Part shown: piece after piece, positions 60,016 to 64,000 of the stretch
How positions within the stretch are numbered: position 1 is the stretch's first letter
Layout of the letters: the number at the start of each line of letters is the position of its first letter
NCBI GenBank assembly: GCA_028274465.1
Contig: CM051458.1
Location: 36,432,744 to 36,496,743 of the forward strand
DNA from: Plantago ovata
Lineage: Eukaryota > Streptophyta > Magnoliopsida > Lamiales > Plantaginaceae
Reading direction: 5' to 3'
DNA length: 64,000 nt
Notes under the pieces: generated by a model
The model's input: the letters and a program-made list of their open reading frames with translations, nothing else
Databases searched by the model: none
What the model was told of the DNA's origin: nothing
Made by a program: the position numbers and the translations under genes

Positions 60016-61842
60016 ATATAAATGGAAAACCAAATTTTGCCAAGAGAGATTCAAGAAAAGACCATTCCAATCTATCATATGCCTTAGCAATATCCAGTTT
60101 AAGAGCCATGTACTGTTGTCCCCCCTGCTGTTTCTTAAGTAAAGTGTGAATAATCTCATGTGCAATCATAATGTTATCACCAATGCACCTACCTGGTACA
60201 AAAGCATTCTGAAAAGGAGATATGAGCTTCCCTAACAAAGGCCTAATCCTATGAACCATCAGTTTAGTGATAATTTTGTAAGTGACATTACATAAACTGA
60301 TAGGTCTAAAGTGACTAGGTAACAAAGGCTCCTCTCTTTTTGGCAAAATCACAATGTGAGTCTCATTCATCCTAGGATCCAGAGAAGCATGATAAAAGAA
60401 GTTCCTGACATACTGAATTACTCTATGCTTAACTTGAGGCCAAAAACTATGAAAGAAATGAGCTGTCACGCCATCAGGTCCTGGAGCTTTCATTCCTCCA
60501 ATAGCTTTAATAGCATTCCACACCTCATCATCAGTTATTGGTCTCAAAAGGTTAAACCTATCTTGATCAGCCAAGGAAGGAACATGCAAATGATCCAACT
60601 GAGGTGATACAGATGTGGCCTGGCAAGCTTGATTACTAAAGAAAGATCTAAAGCAATCAAGAATGTCACTCATATCTGTTACCCAATGACCATCAATATT
60701 CTGGATTCCATGTACAAAATTAGTTCTTTGCCTTTGTGTGGCAAAAGCATGAAACAATCTTGTATTGGCATCCCCTTGTTTGATCCAGACTTGTTCAGCC
60801 CTTTGTACCCAATAACTATGCTTTTGAGCTCTCAACTTGTCAATATACTTAACCAAATTATTAAAAATAGGACCAAAAAGTTCATTGTTGTGCAACATTT
60901 TCTGATAGATATCTTGCAGAATCACATTACATTTATCAATAGCAGAGTTAATCTCCTGCAACGTTGTATTAGGCCAAGTCCTAGCAACTAAACCAATCTT
61001 GAGAATGATATCATTCATTAGAGGACAATTCTGACCAGACTCAAAATTTTGTAAAAAAGTGCACATATTTTGATTAAAGCTCTCCAAATGAGTCCAAGCA
61101 TTTTCAAATCTAAACAACCGCGGAGGCTTTTGGATTTTTAAGTGCAAATAAAGAGCAGTATGATCTGAGGAAGAGGCTACAACATTTCTAACAGCAATTC
61201 TAGGAGCAAAGTGAAGCAAATTATTATTACCTAAAGCTCTATCAAGTCTTTCAAACACAAAATTGGACCCAAAGTTCTTAGATACCCAAGTTAAATGTGG
61301 CCCACAAGCTCCCAAATCCATCAACTCACAAAAATTAACACATTCACGAAAAGCATTAATCTTACTCCACTTAATCCTACCCCCTCCTTGTTTCTCATGA
61401 GCAAATAGAAAATTGTTAAAATCCCCCGCAACCAACCAAGGCCCAGACACAGAAACACTCAAATTTTAAGCTCTTGCCATACCTGATGTTGAGGATGTGG
61501 CTGCGGAAAGTTGTAGACCATAGTAGCAGTTAGAGTGTCTGATGAAACACCCTGAAACTTCAACTTATATGAAAAGACCCTCTCAGTTTCCGAGTCAATG
61601 CGAACCTCCACCCTTCTTTCATTCCACAGGAACGCAAAAACACCAACCTGTCCCTGTGAAGACACCAGTTTCTTGTTTGGAAACTTAAACTCCTTGACAA
61701 TCTGATCCATATCATCAGCGGATACTCTGGTATCAGATATGGCAAAAACGACAGGATTGTAGGTCCTGATAAATTCCCACATTTGATCCTTGAAAGCTGG
61801 CTTCCGAGCCCCCTAGCATTCCATACCAATAGCTTCGTCGAC
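60016..61842 (-). pseudogene. LINE ORF2, N-terminal half: endonuclease and reverse transcriptase fingers
   Basis: It begins MSTKLLVWNARGLGS at 61842. The AP-type endonuclease follows (VVFAISDTRVS, GPWLVAGDFNNF, SSDHTALYLHL), then a linker and RT (KAPGPDGVTAHFF, RPISLCNVTYKIITK, NAFVPGRCIGDN, ALKLDIAKAYDRLEW). Two one-base losses shift the frame, one near 61795 and one near 61462. Reading is cut at 60016. If the insertion and one ATATA copy are removed, FGFPFI joins WIQRIMHCV without a break. Confidence 0.9.
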
Positions 61843-64000
61843 ATTCGATCCATTAATGGATTCCACATCTCCCGGAATCTGGGGTCCCTCCTGATTTCTG
61901 TGTCGCTTCGAATGGGTACGGGGTTCGGACACCTCGGGGCACCAATCCCTATTGGAGCTATAGTCAAGGAATGAGAGATCTCCTTCCAATGAGAGACGAT
62001 CTCTTCTTCGAATCGGTACCTGAATTTGACCTCCTGAACCTTGTAAGGCATCAGAAAGAGCAGCGGCTCGTCGCAGTAGGGGCTCATCATCCACCGGTTT
62101 TGTGCCGGACTTGCTCTTCGCAACCCTCCTAGCACCATTGCCTCCGGCCCCAGTCGTGACAGTGTAGGCTCGTTCTCTGGATTTTGCAACGTTTGTTGGC
62201 GTTGCTCCCCCGTCCTAATCTCTGGTTGTTCGTCGTCTGGGCTTGCTGGCGGAGTCTCCGGTACGGTCGGCCTAGAAATCGCAACTGATGCCAAATTTTG
62301 CCCTAGTTGTTGAATCACCGGCTCCAAATTGACCTCCAATTGGGGATTTTGACCCAAAGTGGAAAGGGGGTAAATTTGAGCCATTGGAATCTCCGGATGG
62401 CGCTCCCGCTCCCGATCTGAGTGCGTGTCCTTGCTTCGAATTCGCGGTTGGTGCGTTGCTGGATTCGCTGAGCTGGACCCCTCCTGAATCGTTGGTGTCA
62501 CATATCCGAATGTGACAGATGTTGGGGTTTGAATCAGTAGTGGTCTCTGATAGGGCGGGCTTTCGGGCCTTGGCGAGTTTGGAGGAACAAGCAGCTGCGC
62601 TGGTGGTGCCGGAGGAGAGCGGCCGACACCACTGAGGGAGTCGCCTGCCCGTGCCATGTTTAGAATCCTTAGCGCCTGATTCTGATGTTGCTGCATTTGG
62701 CGGTGCATCCTCCTTGCCCACGCATTTGGCGATGGATATGGAGACAGAGGCCTCCGACGCATTGATGCTCTTATCGGCGCCACCCGTCGACTGAGGCTTT
62801 GCCGATTCTCTAGTGGGTTGCTTTGAGCTGGAGGCGGCGCCACTTGTTGTGGTGGATCTTGGTTGAAAAGGACTTGTAGGGTTTGGCGAGGTGTTACGTT
62901 TAGGGTTTGATCCTCTGGATTCAATTGCAACTCCAGGTTTGGTGGTGGATCTGACGGCATCGGTTGAGATAGAGGTAGATCTTCCATTGTTAGGTCTATC
63001 ACTTCCTGCTGGGGGTTGGGAAAGATGCTGGACGGATAGGTTTCCATGGTCGATGGAGGAAGAAATAGTGGAACTGGCCAAGTGAAGTGGTAATAAGGAA
63101 GAAGGAGAAGAAAGTGGAGAAAGTGGTTGGACAGTGGGAGTGGCATTAATGACAGCAGTAGAACTATTTGGAAACTGTGAGTCTGTTGTTTTGATATCAC
63201 AATCTACCAAACATGCACTATTTTTGCTATTAATGGTAGTATTCTCTGGAGAATGTATGTGGAACAAATATTCCACTACTATTTGTCTGCTTCATTAAAT
63301 TCATTTCATCCGATCCTATAGTTTCTAAATTTGTCCTATGCTCCAAAACAGTATCCGTTGAATTGTTATATGCCTTATCCGTATTTCCTCTTAATATAAT
63401 GTCTCCTTGATGCTTAGCAACCGCACCGCGTGATAAGTGCTCTTGCTGATAAGCGTTTATTGTGGCTGTCTCCATTTCTTCTTCAAAATCAGATAATGCA
63501 TGGAAGGTATTAAAAATCTGGACCGCCTTTTGTGGTGATTTTGTTTTTTCCTTGGAGCTAAGCGGCAGTAAATTACTACTTTGTCCCTTATTCCCCTCCT
63601 TTTGACTATCATACCCTTTAGAGGTGGATGTACCATTATGCCTTTGCTGCTTCTGCCGATTCGCACCGTGTTGACCTTGACTTGTTCCTATTGCTTTTGC
63701 ATTATTTCCTCCATTATCTTGCTGCTGCCGACCTACGTTATTTCCTCTGTTTTGTGGCCGCCGTCGGCCCACTCTCGCTGCTTGTACTTTCCATAGGGAC
63801 TCGTTGTGCTTTTCCATATGTTCTTGTCTTTCTTCAATTACATCTGGACCTTTACTTGTGTGAGCAGCTGCAATTGTCGAACGCTGTTGACATGCTGCAC
63901 TAAAATGCCCAATCCGTCCGCAATTAAAGCAAAATTCCGTTGCAATTTCATACGTGACCTCTTGCAGCCGATCACCAATCTGGATGGTATGCACCAGAGG
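61800..64000 (-). pseudogene. LINE ORF1 (RNA-binding protein), 5' end outside the window
   Basis: The visible part opens with RLQEVTYEIATEFCFNCGRI and a CX2CX4HX4C knuckle (C-F-N-C ... H ... C, about 63931-63890), as in plant L1 ORF1 proteins that bind the element's RNA. A Gln/Asn/Lys-rich spacer follows to a stop at 63230, then about 1.4 kb of Pro/Ser-rich coding in more than one frame. The likely C-terminus (PEVSEPRTHSKRHRNQ ... IGMEC, stop near 61814) overlaps the ORF2 start. At least two frame changes separate these parts. The usual N-terminal DUF4283 should lie beyond 64000. Confidence 0.65.

Larger units (their letters stand above)
52739..64000 (-). mobile_element. L1-type LINE with RNase H, interrupted, running past the right edge
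   Basis: Minus-strand order: ORF1 (64000-61800) then ORF2 (endonuclease, reverse transcriptase, zinc region, RNase H), then an A-rich tail (poly-A on the minus strand at 52753-52739). Without the 4.9-kb insertion at 55096-60015 the visible part is about 6.3 kb. A fused RNase H is known for one group of plant L1 elements. The 5' end and target duplication are outside the window. Confidence 0.85.

Noticed and set aside
62272-63276. A separate 334-residue Ser/Thr-rich gene on the minus strand
   Set aside because: It overlaps the better supported LINE ORF1 reading in another frame and has no domain; treated as a composition effect.

Overview
The window reads as gene-poor nuclear DNA of a flowering plant, probably a eudicot. 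It holds transposable-element families known mainly or only from plants: a Tat-lineage Ty3/gypsy element with an antisense ORF, a Sirevirus-like Ty1/copia element, a CACTA element with TNP2 and TNP1-like genes, a hAT transposase with a BED finger, an RNase H-bearing L1-type LINE, and Stowaway-like MITEs. The species cannot be named from sequence alone. I see no intact host gene, no rRNA gene, no functional tRNA gene and no CRISPR array. Host-like sequence is limited to a cyclophilin-40 (CYP40) fragment joined to the hAT transposase and one unrecognised ORF at 17538-17978 (-).

Layout. 1-7957: 3' part of a Sirevirus-like copia element (a long extra ORF after pol, a polypurine tract, a truncated 3' LTR). 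7958-23272: a CACTA element that has lost its left terminus. It carries a TNP1-like gene (-), a TNP2 gene (+), and between them a hAT transposase whose last exon runs in frame into CYP40 (-), a MITE, local tandem duplications and the unknown ORF. 23273-27672: AT-rich DNA with a diverged gypsy LTR and a probable copia LTR. 27673-52540: a Tat-lineage element on the minus strand, with gag-pro-RT-RNase H-integrase (-) and a separate antisense ORF (+) behind its own TATA box. Two insertions split it: a gag-only gypsy element (38207-45602) in integrase, and a 2-kb solo LTR (31913-35437) in the antisense ORF. That solo LTR holds a Sirevirus-like solo LTR (33312-34826). 52739-64000: a LINE (-), ORF2 then ORF1, running past the right edge. 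It is split by an aberrant inverted-LTR element (55096-60015), which contains a solo LTR (56691-59395).

Five insertions have exact 5-bp target duplications (ATGAC, GACAC, ATAGT, ATATA, AATGA), so the nesting order can be read directly. Removing the ATATA insertion restores continuous LINE reverse-transcriptase reading.

Most interesting: the head-to-head LTR foldback at 55096-59674; the hAT-CYP40 fusion; a 2.6-2.7-kb LTR family with a conserved tRNA-like module, a CpG-rich block and splice-donor-like sites; and the promoter-equipped antisense ORF of the Tat element. All family names come from reading motifs by eye, without database searches.
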